Assembly: GCF_036250735.1 (NCBI RefSeq)
Contig: NZ_CP109430.1
Span: forward strand, 3,658,001-3,722,000
Direction: 5' to 3'
DNA: 64,000 nucleotides
From: Streptosporangium sp. NBC_01495
GTDB lineage: Bacteria; Actinomycetota; Actinomycetes; Streptosporangiales; Streptosporangiaceae
The position numbers and the translations under genes are program-made. The notes beneath the pieces are model-generated. The model was not told the origin of the DNA. It saw only the letters and a list, made by a program, of their open reading frames with translations, and ran no database searches. Positions 53,687 to 63,005 of this stretch are shown one piece after another; the stretch's first letter is position 1; every line of letters starts with the position of its first letter.

Positions 53687-54910
53687 ATGCCGAGCAACAG
53701 GGCCGTCTCATACCAGGGGCCGGGCAAGGTGGAGGTCCAGGAGATCGGCTATCCCGAGTTCGAGCTCAAGGACGGGCCCGGGGTGAACCCGGCCAACGTG
53801 GGCCGCAAGGTACCGCACGGCGCGATCGTCAAGACCGTCGCGACGAACATCTGCGGCAGCGACCAGCACATGGTCCGTGGCCGTACCACCGCGCCCGTCG
53901 GCCTCGTCCTCGGCCACGAGATCACCGGTGAGGTCGTCGAGCTCGGCCCGGACGTGGAGTTCACGAAGGTGGGCGACCTCGTCTCCGTCCCCTTCAACAT
54001 CTCCTGCGGCCGCTGCCGCAACTGCAAGGAGGGCAAGACCGGGATCTGCGAGAACGTCAACCCCGACCGGCCCGGCTCGGCGTACGGCTACGTCGACATG
54101 GGCGGCTGGGTCGGCGGGCAGGCGCAGTACGTCCTGGTGCCCTACGCCGACTGGAACCTGCTCACGTTCCCCGACAGGGACCAGGCGATGGAGAAGATCC
54201 TCGACCTGGCCATGCTCACCGACATCTTCCCGACCGGCTTCCACGGCTGCATCACCGCCGGGGTGCGGCCCGGATCGACCGTCTACATCGCGGGCGCGGG
54301 ACCGGTCGGGCTCGCCGCGGGCGTCTCGGCCTTCCTCCTCGGGGCGGCCGTGGTCATCGTCGGCGACCTGAACAAGGAGCGCCTGGAGCAGGCCCGCAGC
54401 TTCGGCTGCGAGACCGTCGACGTGTCGCGGGGCGAGCCGAAGGAGCAGATCGAGCAGATCCTCGGCGAGCCCGAGGTCGACTGCGGCGTCGACGCCGTGG
54501 GCTTCGAGGCGCACGGCCACGGTATCGACTCCGGCGAGGAGCAGCCCGCCACCGTGCTCAACTCGCTCATGGAGATCACCCGCGCCGGCGGCGCGCTCGG
54601 CATCCCCGGCCTGTACGTGACCGGCGACCCGGGTGCCCGGGACGAGGCGGCGAAGCAGGGGTCGCTCTCCATCCGGCTCGGCCTCGGCTGGGCCAAGTCG
54701 CTGACCTTCGGCACGGGCCAGTGCCCCGTCATGCGCTACAACCGCTACCTGATGCAGGCGATCCTGCACGACAGGGTACAGATCGCCAAGGCGGTCAACG
54801 CCGTGCCGATCCCGCTGGACCGGGCACCCCAGGGGTACGAGGAGTTCGACCAGGGCGCCGCGTCCAAGTTCGTGCTCGACCCGAACGGCCTGCTCGGGAC
54901 ATCGGGCTAG
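53687..54910 (+). CDS. fdhA: Glutathione-independent formaldehyde dehydrogenase
   Basis: A 407-residue zinc-containing medium-chain dehydrogenase closely resembling the Pseudomonas putida-type enzyme that oxidises formaldehyde with tightly bound NAD. Catalytic zinc ligands lie in NICGSDQHM (Cys) and LGHEITGEV (His, Glu). Structural zinc: CGRCRNCKEGKTGIC (about 105-119). The cofactor fold is AGAGPVGLAAGVSAFLLGA. RBS GGGAGG precedes the ATG. Its product, formate, could be used by the Sec formate dehydrogenase encoded 22 kb upstream. The name fdhA here is the formaldehyde gene, distinct from the formate dehydrogenase subunit. It lies just after an IS remnant. Confidence 0.93.
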   Translation: MPSNRAVSYQGPGKVEVQEIGYPEFELKDGPGVNPANVGRKVPHGAIVKTVATNICGSDQHMVRGRTTAPVGLVLGHEITGEVVELGPDVEFTKVGDLVSVPFNISCGRCRNCKEGKTGICENVNPDRPGSAYGYVDMGGWVGGQAQYVLVPYADWNLLTFPDRDQAMEKILDLAMLTDIFPTGFHGCITAGVRPGSTVYIAGAGPVGLAAGVSAFLLGAAVVIVGDLNKERLEQARSFGCETVDVSRGEPKEQIEQILGEPEVDCGVDAVGFEAHGHGIDSGEEQPATVLNSLMEITRAGGALGIPGLYVTGDPGARDEAAKQGSLSIRLGLGWAKSLTFGTGQCPVMRYNRYLMQAILHDRVQIAKAVNAVPIPLDRAPQGYEEFDQGAASKFVLDPNGLLGTSG

Positions 54911-54977
54911 GCGGTTTCGTACGGATCATCGGGCGGACCGACACGCGCGAGGCGGCCCGGCCGGGGCCGCGCCACCC

Positions 54978-56387
54978 TCACGTTTCACGCCTCCACGAGG
55001 AGGGGTCGTCGAAGCGGGGCTGGTCGTCGCCGGTGCCCGCGGTGATGGGCGCCTCCTCGACGAACTCCAGGTCGGGCGGGGGAAGCCGGAACATGCGGGT
55101 GAGGTAGGCGAGGTAGATCACCCCCAGGCCGAGCCAGATCAGGCCGAGGGTGAGGGCGTGAGCGTCGAGCTGGCTGAGCAGCCACAGGTTGACCGCCGCC
55201 CCGATCGCCGGGGCCAGGACGTACGGCATCACCCCCAGGGGCCGGCCCGCGCGGCGTTCCCTGAAGTAGAGGGCGATGACGCTGAAGTTGACGAAGGCGA
55301 AAGTGGTGAAGGCGCCGAAGTTGATGAACGACGTGGAGGTGGCCATGTCCAGCCGCAGCGCGATCAGGCCGGTGGCGCCGGTGATCACCAGGCCGAACAC
55401 GGGCGTGCGGCATCTGGGGTAGAGATAGCCGAACACCTTTCGGGGCAGTACCCCGTCGCGCCCCATCGCGTACAGCAGCCGCGAGGTGCTGGCCTGCGCG
55501 GCGAGGCCGGAGGCGAACTGGGCGACGACCAGGCCGGCCAGGAAGACCGCGCCGAACAGGCTGCTGCCGATCATCCTGGCGATCTCGAAGGCCGCCGACG
55601 AGGAGTTCTCGAAGACGCCGCCGGGATGCACGAGCTGCGTGAAGTACGCGACCACGATGAAGATCATGCCGCCGAGGAACGCGGTCAGCAGGATCGCCCG
55701 GGGAATCGTCCTCTCCGGCTCGATGGTCTCCTCCGCGAGGGTGGTGACGGCCTCGAAGCCCAGGAAGGCGTAGGCGGCGATGGCGGCCCCCGCCGCGACG
55801 TTGGAGACCGTGGTGGCCCGGTTGACGAACGGCGCCGTGTCGAACACCGCGCCGGGCCCCCACGAGCCGGCCACGTAGCCGATCGACAGCAGCACGAAGA
55901 AGAGCAGCACCGTGATCTGGAAGGTCATCAGCAGGAGGTTCACCCTGGCCGCGACCTTGATGCCGATCACGTTGAGCGTGGTCGTCACGGTGATGAACGC
56001 GACGATCCACACCCACGACGGGACGCCGGGGAACTGCGCAGACAGGTAGGCGCCGCCGATCAGCCAGATGACCATGGGCAGGAAGAAGTAGTCGAGCAGC
56101 ACCGCCCAGCCCACCAGGAAGCCCGCCCGCGCGTCGATGGTCCGCCGCACGTAGGTGTAGGCGGATCCGGCGATCGGGTAGACCGCGGCCATCTTGCCGT
56201 AGCTGAAGGCCGTGAACAGCATGGCCACCAGCGCGAGCGCGTACGCGACGGCGGTCGCGCCGCCGGTGGTCTCCGACACGATGCCGAAGATGCCCAGGAC
56301 GATCAGCGGCGTCATGTAGGCCAGGCCGAACATCGCGACCTCGCCGAGCGTCAGAGCGCGCCTCAGAGTCGGTTCGTTGGGTCGCAT
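54978..56387 (-). CDS. APC family amino acid/amine permease
   Basis: A 469-residue transporter with 12 TM helices and the APC consensus near the N-terminus (TLGEVAMFGLAYMTPLIVLGIFG; PIAGSAYTYVRRTID) and EAVTTLAEETIEPERTIPRAI on the loop after TM6. Its start follows the nitrilase stop by 2 bp with GGGAGG as RBS, so the two are cotranscribed. It likely imports an amino acid, amine or amide whose amide/nitrile form is handled by the nitrilase. The C-terminal tail is acidic and soluble. Confidence 0.9.
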   Translation of the reverse strand: MRPNEPTLRRALTLGEVAMFGLAYMTPLIVLGIFGIVSETTGGATAVAYALALVAMLFTAFSYGKMAAVYPIAGSAYTYVRRTIDARAGFLVGWAVLLDYFFLPMVIWLIGGAYLSAQFPGVPSWVWIVAFITVTTTLNVIGIKVAARVNLLLMTFQITVLLFFVLLSIGYVAGSWGPGAVFDTAPFVNRATTVSNVAAGAAIAAYAFLGFEAVTTLAEETIEPERTIPRAILLTAFLGGMIFIVVAYFTQLVHPGGVFENSSSAAFEIARMIGSSLFGAVFLAGLVVAQFASGLAAQASTSRLLYAMGRDGVLPRKVFGYLYPRCRTPVFGLVITGATGLIALRLDMATSTSFINFGAFTTFAFVNFSVIALYFRERRAGRPLGVMPYVLAPAIGAAVNLWLLSQLDAHALTLGLIWLGLGVIYLAYLTRMFRLPPPDLEFVEEAPITAGTGDDQPRFDDPSSWRRET

Positions 56388-56389
56388 GG

Positions 56390-57259
56390 TCAGCCTCCCG
56401 CTGGAGTCCAGCGGGAAGGATCGATTCGTCCCTGGTAGAGGGGGAGGTCGATCGGCTGGTCGGCCTCGGTGAACTGGTTCCACATGCGGTTGACGCCGGC
56501 GGTGCCGTACCTGCGGACCCGCGTGACGTCGTCCAGGTCGAGGACGTCGGTGAGCACCGTGGCGGCCTCGCCCGCCTCGGTCCTGACCCGGCCCTCGGGG
56601 TCGACGACCAGGCTGTGCCCGGTGCCCACCGGGGCGGCCGCGTTGACGCCGACGACGTACACCTGGTTCACGATCGCGCCGGCGCGTGCCAGCACCAGCT
56701 CCTGGGGGCGGTCGCAGGTCGTCGTCAGGGCCGGGTTGACGATGACCTCCGCGCCCATCCACGCGAGATGGCGGGCGACCTCGGGAAACCAGATGTCGTA
56801 GCAGATCGCGAAGCCGAACCGGCCCGCCTCCGGGACGTCGAACACCACGAAGCGGTCACCGGGCCGGTGCGACTCGTACGGCCGCCAGGGGAAGATCTTC
56901 CGATACCAGGCGGCGAGCCGGCCCTCGGGAGAGAAGGCCAGGGCCGTGTTGTAGAACGCGCCGTCGGGACCGCGCTCGCACACGCTGCCGGGCACCAGCC
57001 AGATCCCCAGATCCCCGGCGAGCTCGGCCAGGGCCTTCGAGCGCGGCCCGTCCAGCGGTTCCGCGGACGCCTCCAGCTCGGCGGCCCGCTCGCTCGCCGG
57101 GCCGCGCGTGCCGTGCAGGTGGAACTCGGGGAAGACCACGAAGCGCACCCTGGGAAAGCTCCCGGCGAGCTCCTCGACCTCTCGGGCGAAGCCCGAGATC
57201 GGCTCCCCGGCCCGCCGGGGAGCCGCCTGGGCGAGCGCTATGGAGAAGGGACGTGACAT
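56390..57259 (-). CDS. Carbon-nitrogen hydrolase (nitrilase superfamily)
   Basis: A 289-residue amidase with the Glu-Lys-Cys triad: E in FPEFHLHG (about 45), K in YRKIFPW (about 120) and C in ICYDIWFPE (about 153). The second acid near TTCDRP and the absence of a signal peptide fit cytosolic C-N hydrolases acting on small amides, carbamates or nitriles. It is the first gene of a two-gene operon with the APC permease and is divergent from a GntR regulator across 103 bp. Confidence 0.92.
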   Translation of the reverse strand: MSRPFSIALAQAAPRRAGEPISGFAREVEELAGSFPRVRFVVFPEFHLHGTRGPASERAAELEASAEPLDGPRSKALAELAGDLGIWLVPGSVCERGPDGAFYNTALAFSPEGRLAAWYRKIFPWRPYESHRPGDRFVVFDVPEAGRFGFAICYDIWFPEVARHLAWMGAEVIVNPALTTTCDRPQELVLARAGAIVNQVYVVGVNAAAPVGTGHSLVVDPEGRVRTEAGEAATVLTDVLDLDDVTRVRRYGTAGVNRMWNQFTEADQPIDLPLYQGRIDPSRWTPAGG

Positions 57260-57296
57260 GGCGTACCTACTTCCCGGCTACGAAATAAAAAAATAT

Positions 57297-57336
57297 CTCA
57301 TTATGAGCATTTAGAGCAATTTTGATCACTATGATC
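57297..57336. promoter_or_regulatory. Two palindromes in GntR/nitrilase divergent promoter
   Basis: CTCATTATGAG (57297-57307) and GATCACTATGATC (57324-57336) lie in a strongly AT-rich 60-bp patch between the divergent starts. Both are short inverted repeats of the size GntR/FadR dimers bind; spacing about 28 bp. Confidence 0.6.
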
Positions 57337-57362
57337 TATTTTTCGGCGAGTACGGTGGTGAC

Positions 57363-58118
57363 ATGTCGTCCGGCAGCCCCCTCATAGTGCTCAAAGCCCC
57401 CGCCCTGGTCGGCATCCGGCGGCTCAACGCGCTCGACACGGTCCGTGCCCGCATCGCGATGGCCGTCGAGCTGGGCCTGCTGAGGCCGGGGGAGCGGCTG
57501 CCGCCCGTCGGCGAGATCGCCCGCGCCCTCGGCGTCGGTGAGATCACTGTACGGAGGGCACTCGTCTCACTCTGTGACCAGGGTGTCTTGAAGCGGCGGC
57601 GCGGGCGCGGCGGCGGCACCATGGTGTCCGAGCGGCCCGCGACCGGCGGGGTGCGCGAGATCGAGGCCTACCGGTCGGCCGCGGCCGACGTCCATCGGCT
57701 GATCGACCAGCGGCTGCTCCTGGAGTGCGGCATCGCGCACCTGGCCGCGACGAACCCGGGCCCGCGGCGGCCGGAGGAGCTGGAGGAGTTGGAGGAACTG
57801 GTGGCGTGCATGGACCGCGCCTCCAGCTGGGCCGAGTTCCGCCCCTGCGACGAGCGCTTCCACCTGGCGGTGGCCGCGGCCACCGGCCTGCCACCCGCGG
57901 CGGAGCAGTACGGCTCGGTCGTGCGGGAGCTCTACCGCTACTACCTGCCCTTCCCCCTCGACTATCTGCGCGAGTCCAACCGAGGGCACGCCGAGCTCGT
58001 CGCCTCCCTGGCCGCGGGCGACCCGCTGAAGGCGGTCGAGGTCACCCGCCGCCACGTCGAGGTGCTGCACCGGACCATGTTCGTCGGCCTCGGGGACCAC
58101 CCGGCCGAGCCGGGCTGA
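57363..58118 (+). CDS. GntR family regulator (FadR/FCD type)
   Basis: A 251-residue regulator: winged helix PPVGEIARALGVGEITVRRALVSLCDQGVL (about 42-71) with wing KRRRGRGGGTMV, then an FCD-type helical effector domain (about 95-235) with metal-binding residues likely in CDERFHLAVA, HAELV and RRHVEVLH. It likely represses the divergent nitrilase-permease operon in response to the imported compound or its product. Autoregulation through the shared AT-rich palindromes is expected. Confidence 0.9.
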   Translation: MSSGSPLIVLKAPALVGIRRLNALDTVRARIAMAVELGLLRPGERLPPVGEIARALGVGEITVRRALVSLCDQGVLKRRRGRGGGTMVSERPATGGVREIEAYRSAAADVHRLIDQRLLLECGIAHLAATNPGPRRPEELEELEELVACMDRASSWAEFRPCDERFHLAVAAATGLPPAAEQYGSVVRELYRYYLPFPLDYLRESNRGHAELVASLAAGDPLKAVEVTRRHVEVLHRTMFVGLGDHPAEPG

Positions 58119-58174
58119 GAGCTCCGGGGGCCGGAGGGGCTTCCGGAGGGGCTAGGGAGAGGGTTCCGGGGGGT

Positions 58175-58660
58175 TTAGAGGGTTCCGACGAACAGCTCGG
58201 CCTCGTGCTCACCCATGCCGGTCTCGCCGCGTACCAGGTAGATGGCCTGCTCGGTGCGGCCCGCGGCCTTGAGTTCGCGCACGCGAGTGGCCAGGTCGGG
58301 ACCGGAGACACCGGCGCTCGGGGAGACCATGGGGCGGGAGGGCTGGAAGCGGGCCATGAGGTGGTGGCCCCACAGGTCGTGCCCCATGGCCACGGCGTCG
58401 ACGATCATCTTGGACTCCTTCAGGCCGAGCCCGGTGTACTGGCGCAGCTCCTTGATCGCCTCGATCTTGCGCCCCTGGCGCGTCAGCCGGGTGACGGTCT
58501 CGTGCAGCCCCTGGGGCGTCGGCGGCATGACGGGCGCACGGACGCCGGCGATCGCCCGGCCCCCCTTCCTGGCCGCCATGACGACACCGATGACGATCAT
58601 CAGGATCACCGCGAGCACGGTGGCGACGATCAGCAGCTCCACGGGCCCGAGGTTCGGCAT
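58175..58660 (-). CDS. Membrane protein with L7/L12-like repeats
   Basis: A 161-residue protein: one N-terminal TM helix (PVELLIVATVLAVILMIVIGVVMAA), a linker, and two helical units like the ribosomal L7/L12 C-terminal domain. The first (KIEAIKELRQYTGLGLKESKMIVD) is clear, matching the LREVTGLGLKEAK-type core; the second (TEQAIYLVRGETGMGEHEAELFV) is diverged. Such proteins occur widely in actinobacteria with no known role. ATG 58660 was chosen because homology and the TM helix start there. Monocistronic, convergent with the GntR gene. Confidence 0.78.
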   Translation of the reverse strand: MPNLGPVELLIVATVLAVILMIVIGVVMAARKGGRAIAGVRAPVMPPTPQGLHETVTRLTRQGRKIEAIKELRQYTGLGLKESKMIVDAVAMGHDLWGHHLMARFQPSRPMVSPSAGVSGPDLATRVRELKAAGRTEQAIYLVRGETGMGEHEAELFVGTL

Positions 58661-58895
58661 GTCCGCATCGTACGCCGGATCCGCGCGGGTCGTGCGGGGC
58701 GGCGACGGGCCGGTATCCGCCGCCGGAGAGTTCCGCCTCATCCGGCAGGCGGTGGACACGACGAGCGGTGACGGCTGTTAAATGGCAGCGTCCCAACCTG
58801 CCCACGGCAACCCCGTACCCCCTGCCCGCGACCAGGGTTCCTGCCCCGCTCGCGCCCCGTGGGCGGCGCGTGCGCATCAGATCGAGAGGATCGTC

Positions 58896-60005
58896 ATGGC
58901 CGCATACCATCGAACGGGCCGGGTCACGGCCGCGCTGACCGCCTGTCTCGCCACGGTGGCGCTCGCCGGGTGCGCGAGCGGCGACGCCACGGCGCCCCGG
59001 GCCGCCTCCCCCGCCCCGGCCGGCACGGGGGCGAAGACGGACGGCGGCACCGTGCTCGCGGGCCAGCCGGACGTCAACGGCGACGGCAAGGTCGTCATCG
59101 GGGTGCTGAGCCCCGGTGACATCAACGACAAGGGCTACTACCAGAGCTTCGTGGACACGGCGGAGCGGTTCGCCACCTCGAAGGGCTGGACGATCATCAA
59201 GCGCGGCGGCGTCAACACCAGCGAGGCGCTCAGCGCCGCGCGGGCGCTCTGCAGGCAGGAGGTCGACATGGTGGCCCTCGGCGCCGCGGACCTCAGGGAC
59301 GCGATCCCCGCCTCCGAGGAGCCGGTGTGCGCGAACACCGCCTGGTACGTGCCCTCGTCCGACAACATCCCGCAGACCCCGAGGATCATGCTCTCCACCG
59401 ACGAGGCGGACCAGAGCCTGCTGGCCGCCGGGTACGCGGCGGGCCTGCTCATGAAGGAGAAGGGCGAGACCAGGGCCGGGTTCGTGACCGGTCCCGAGGT
59501 CGACTTCACCACCACGGCGGCCAGGGCCTTCAGGGCGGGCATCCGGCTGGTGGTCCCCGAGGCCACGCTGACGGTCACCTACAGCGGCGACCTCAACGAC
59601 TCGGCCAAGGCCAAGGAGGCCACCCAGGCCCAGATCAGCCAGGGTGTCAAGGTCGTCTACCCCTACCTGGGCGGTGCCACCGACGCGTCGGCGGAGCTGG
59701 CCAACGCCAACGGCGTGCTCACCCTCACCCCGGGCACCGACCGGTGCGCCTCCACCGGGCCCACCTTCGACATCTCGGTGCTCTTCAGCCCCGGAGACTA
59801 CTTCAGGGCCGCGCTGGAGGAATTCGCCGTGGCGAAGCTGCGGATGGGCGTGGAGAAGGTCTGGAAGCTCGGCGTCGATCCGTTCCCCACCGTGAAGATC
59901 TGCGAGCCCACCCCCGAGCAGAAGGAGAGGCTGGAGACGTTCATCGCCGACGTCGGGAGCGGGAAGATCGACCCCAAGGCGGAAGTGAAGAGGCTCGGTT
60001 CCTGA
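58896..60005 (+). CDS. BMP family substrate-binding lipoprotein
   Basis: A 369-residue Med/BMP-type binding protein: signal peptide with lipobox VALAGC (Cys about 25), then VVIGVLSPGDINDKGYYQSFVDTAERF and later PYLGGATDASAEL. BMP proteins usually bind purine nucleosides in importers with a fused double ATPase and two permeases, exactly what follows. RBS GAGAGGAT before ATG 58896. The ATPase starts 1 bp after its stop. The ligand could also be another small heterocycle or amide. Confidence 0.88.
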   Translation: MAAYHRTGRVTAALTACLATVALAGCASGDATAPRAASPAPAGTGAKTDGGTVLAGQPDVNGDGKVVIGVLSPGDINDKGYYQSFVDTAERFATSKGWTIIKRGGVNTSEALSAARALCRQEVDMVALGAADLRDAIPASEEPVCANTAWYVPSSDNIPQTPRIMLSTDEADQSLLAAGYAAGLLMKEKGETRAGFVTGPEVDFTTTAARAFRAGIRLVVPEATLTVTYSGDLNDSAKAKEATQAQISQGVKVVYPYLGGATDASAELANANGVLTLTPGTDRCASTGPTFDISVLFSPGDYFRAALEEFAVAKLRMGVEKVWKLGVDPFPTVKICEPTPEQKERLETFIADVGSGKIDPKAEVKRLGS

Positions 60006-60006
60006 G

Positions 60007-61749
60007 ATGGCGGAGGACGAACGGGCGAGGGAGCTCGCCCCGCCACCGGTGCCCGCGCTCCGGCTGCGGGGAGTCAGCAAGAGCTACGGTCCGGTCGTCG
60101 CCTGCGACGCCGTGGACCTCGACGTGTACCGGGGCGAGATCCACGGCCTGCTCGGCGAGAACGGGGCCGGCAAGTCGACGCTCATGAAGATCCTGCTGGG
60201 ACTCGTCCGGCGGGACGCCGGAACCGTCCTGCACCATGACGAGCCCGTTGACATCGGCAGTCCGAGGGAGGCCGCGGCGCTCGGCATCGGCATGGTGCAC
60301 CAGCACTTCAGCCTGATCGACCCGCTGACGGTCTGGGAGAACGTCATCCTGGGCGACACCGGGAGGATCGACAGGGCCGCCGCCCGCGACCAGGTGCTGG
60401 AGATCTCCCGCCGCTACGGCCTGCCGGTCGACCCGCTGGCCAGGGTCGCGCGGCTCTCCGCGGGCGAGCGGCAGCGGGTCGAGCTGATCAAGTGCCTGCG
60501 CGGGGACCCGTCGGTGCTCATCCTCGACGAGCCGACATCCGTGCTGACCCGGGCGGAGTCGGCCGAACTGTTCGGCGTGCTGCGCCGCGTGGTCCGCTCG
60601 GAGAACCGCGCGGTCATCCTGATCAGCCACAAGCTGGACGAGATCGTCGCGGCCACCGGCCGGGTGACCGTACTGCGCGGGGGGAGGGTCGTCTTCCGGA
60701 GCGCGACCGCGGAGACGAGCCCGCGGGAGCTGGCCCGGCAGATGGTCGGCAGGGAGATCTCCCCGGGCACCGAGGCCGCCGCCCTCGGTCTGCCGTCGGC
60801 CGAACCCTCCGGGACGTACGGATCCGCGACCGGTGAGGCCGGGTCCGGGAAAGCCGTGACGGCCGAGATCGGGACCGAGGCCGGGACCGGTGAGACCGGG
60901 ACCGGTGAGGCGGGCGCGGAAAGGGCGGATCTCCCGGAACCCGCGACACCCACGGAGCCCATGGAACCCACGGAGCACACGGAGCACACGGAGCACACGG
61001 AGCACACGGAACCCGCGCTGCGGCTGCGCGGTCTGACCCTCACCGTCGACGGCGTGCCCGTCCTGTCCGATCTCGGCCTGGACGTCGCCCCCGGCGAGAT
61101 CGTCGGCCTGTACGGGGTCGAGGGCAACGGCCAGTCGGACCTGGGCGACCTGCTGTCCGGGCTCGTCGTACCGGACTCCGGGTCGGTCGAGATCTCCGGC
61201 AGGCCGGTCGACCTGAACCGCTCGGGCGCGCTGCACGCCGCCGGCCTCGGCGTCGTGCCCGAGGACCGGCACGGCTCCGGGCTGGTGCTGGACATGAGCG
61301 TCGCCGAGAACCTGGTCATGAAGTCGCTGGACGCCGTGAGCGGCCGGGTGTTCCTCAACCGGCGGAAGGCGCACGCCGTGGCCCGGCGCCTGGTGGCCGA
61401 GTTCGGCATCGTCACCCCGTCGATGGACACCCCGGCGCGCGACCTGTCCGGAGGCAACCGGCAGCGGGTCGTGCTCGCCCGCGAGCTCTCGGCCCGCCCG
61501 GCCGCCCTGGTCGTGGCCCAGCCCTCGTACGGGCTGGACGTGGGCGCCGTCGAGGACACGTACCGGCGGTTGCGCGACGTCGCGTCCGCGGGGGTGGCCG
61601 TGCTGCTGATCTCCACCGAGCTGGAGGAGGTCTTGACGCTGGCCTCCAGGATCGCGGTGATCTCGTCGGGCAGGATCACCGGCGTCCTATCCACGGGGGA
61701 GGCCACGGCCGAGCGGCTCGGAATGCTGGTGGGCGGGGTGGCCGCGTGA
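60007..61749 (+). CDS. Nucleoside-type ABC transporter double ATPase
   Basis: A 580-residue fused ATPase (NupO/YufO, RbsA-like layout). Domain 1: Walker A GENGAGKST (about 50-58), Q-loop VHQHFSLI, signature LSAGERQRVEL, Walker B LILDEPTSVLT. Domain 2: degenerate Walker A GVEGNGQSD, signature LSGGNRQRVVL. The linker (about 258-337) is unusually long and repetitive: Thr/Gly/Glu-rich then TEH repeats (four 9-bp units, 60970-61005). The stop overlaps the permease start (GTGA). It would energise uptake with the two permeases below. Confidence 0.92.
   Translation: MAEDERARELAPPPVPALRLRGVSKSYGPVVACDAVDLDVYRGEIHGLLGENGAGKSTLMKILLGLVRRDAGTVLHHDEPVDIGSPREAAALGIGMVHQHFSLIDPLTVWENVILGDTGRIDRAAARDQVLEISRRYGLPVDPLARVARLSAGERQRVELIKCLRGDPSVLILDEPTSVLTRAESAELFGVLRRVVRSENRAVILISHKLDEIVAATGRVTVLRGGRVVFRSATAETSPRELARQMVGREISPGTEAAALGLPSAEPSGTYGSATGEAGSGKAVTAEIGTEAGTGETGTGEAGAERADLPEPATPTEPMEPTEHTEHTEHTEHTEPALRLRGLTLTVDGVPVLSDLGLDVAPGEIVGLYGVEGNGQSDLGDLLSGLVVPDSGSVEISGRPVDLNRSGALHAAGLGVVPEDRHGSGLVLDMSVAENLVMKSLDAVSGRVFLNRRKAHAVARRLVAEFGIVTPSMDTPARDLSGGNRQRVVLARELSARPAALVVAQPSYGLDVGAVEDTYRRLRDVASAGVAVLLISTELEEVLTLASRIAVISSGRITGVLSTGEATAERLGMLVGGVAA
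60970..61005 (+). repeat. 9-bp in-frame repeats in ATPase linker
   Basis: ACGGAGCAC repeated four times encodes TEHTEHTEHTEH between the two ATPase domains. Upstream, GGGACCGGTGAG-type repeats encode the Gly/Thr/Glu-rich part. Confidence 0.9.
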
Positions 61750-63005
61750 CCGGAACCCTCCGCAACCCCGCCGGGGATCCCGCTCAGAGCTCTGCCCGGG
61801 ACGCGGCCATGGATTCCGCCCGAAACTCCGCCCGGGATCCCGCCAGGGACCCGTCCGGCCGTCGTCTGCTCGCACTTCTCGCCCGGAACCCCGGCGGGTC
61901 AGGCTGGAAGACCGGCCTGGCGACCGTCGCGGGCGTGGTCGTGGCGCTCGCCCTGTCATCGCTGCTGATCGCCGTGACCGGCGGATCCCCCCTCGCGTCG
62001 GTGCGAGCCCTCTTCCAGGGCAGCGTGGCCGACTGGACGGCCTGGACCTCCACCCTGCTGTACGCGGCGCCGCTGCTGCTCGTCGCCGTGGGCGCGTGCG
62101 TCAGCGCCAGGTCCGGCGTGTTCAACATCGGGCAGGAGGGCCAGGTGCTCGTCGGCGCCCTCTTCGCCGCCTGGGTGGGGTTGCGCCTGGCGGTCACCGG
62201 TCCGGCGCTGCTGGTGGTCGTGCTGACGATCGCCGCGCTGGCCGGGGGGGCGTGGGCCGGTCTCAGCTCGCTGATGTACCGGCTGCGCGGCGTCAACGTC
62301 GTGGTCAGCACGCTGCTGATGACCTTCGTCGCCCAGCAGCTCGTCGCGTTCGCGGTGAACACGCCGTGGCTGCTGCAGGAGTCGCGGGTCGGTGACGCCG
62401 TCGTCGCGCCGCAGTCCAACCCGCTGCCGGAGAGCGCCCTGCTCGGCTCGATCGGGGAGTACCCGGACCTGCAGGTCAACGGGGGCCTGCTGATCGCGGT
62501 GACCGGAGCCGTGGTCGTCGCGACGGCGATCGCCCGCACCCGGTGGGGGTTCCGGCTCACCATGCTCGGACTCAACCCGCTCGCCGCCAGGCACGCGGGG
62601 GTACGCGTCGGCGCGCTGGGCGGCGCGGCGCTGGCCGTCTCCGGCGCCTTCGCCGGGCTGGCCGGGGCCGTGCTGCTGACCAGCCCGGTCGGCGTCCACC
62701 GGCTGCAGCCCGGTATGGCGATGAACATCGGCTGGGACGGCCTGCTGGTCGCCCTGGTCGCCCGCAACCGGCCGGTGCCGGCCGTGCTCTTCGCCCTGCT
62801 GTTCGGCGTGCTGCGTTCCGGCGGCGGTTTCCTCGCCGCGACCGGCGTGCCCCCGTTCATCGTGGACGTGGTCAAGGTCCTGCTGGTGCTGGCCTTCGTC
62901 GCCCCGCCCGCCGTCATCGCCGTGATCCGCCGCCGTGAGACCGGTGCCCGCGTCGCGCACGCGGGGCACCGGTCCGTGCCCGTCGCCGAGGGGGCCGCCC
63001 TGTGA
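61746..63005 (+). CDS. ABC transporter permease (nucleoside/BMP type)
   Basis: A 419-residue permease of the RbsC/NupP class with about 9-10 TM helices and characteristic SVRALFQGSVADW, ARSGVFNIGQEGQVLVGALFA and GMAMNIGWDGLLVALVARN segments. The first 40 residues are a repetitive hydrophilic tail (SARDAAMDSARNSARDPARDP). GTG at 61746 overlaps the ATPase stop, and the last codons overlap the next permease start (GTGA). Confidence 0.92.
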   Translation: MTGTLRNPAGDPAQSSARDAAMDSARNSARDPARDPSGRRLLALLARNPGGSGWKTGLATVAGVVVALALSSLLIAVTGGSPLASVRALFQGSVADWTAWTSTLLYAAPLLLVAVGACVSARSGVFNIGQEGQVLVGALFAAWVGLRLAVTGPALLVVVLTIAALAGGAWAGLSSLMYRLRGVNVVVSTLLMTFVAQQLVAFAVNTPWLLQESRVGDAVVAPQSNPLPESALLGSIGEYPDLQVNGGLLIAVTGAVVVATAIARTRWGFRLTMLGLNPLAARHAGVRVGALGGAALAVSGAFAGLAGAVLLTSPVGVHRLQPGMAMNIGWDGLLVALVARNRPVPAVLFALLFGVLRSGGGFLAATGVPPFIVDVVKVLLVLAFVAPPAVIAVIRRRETGARVAHAGHRSVPVAEGAAL

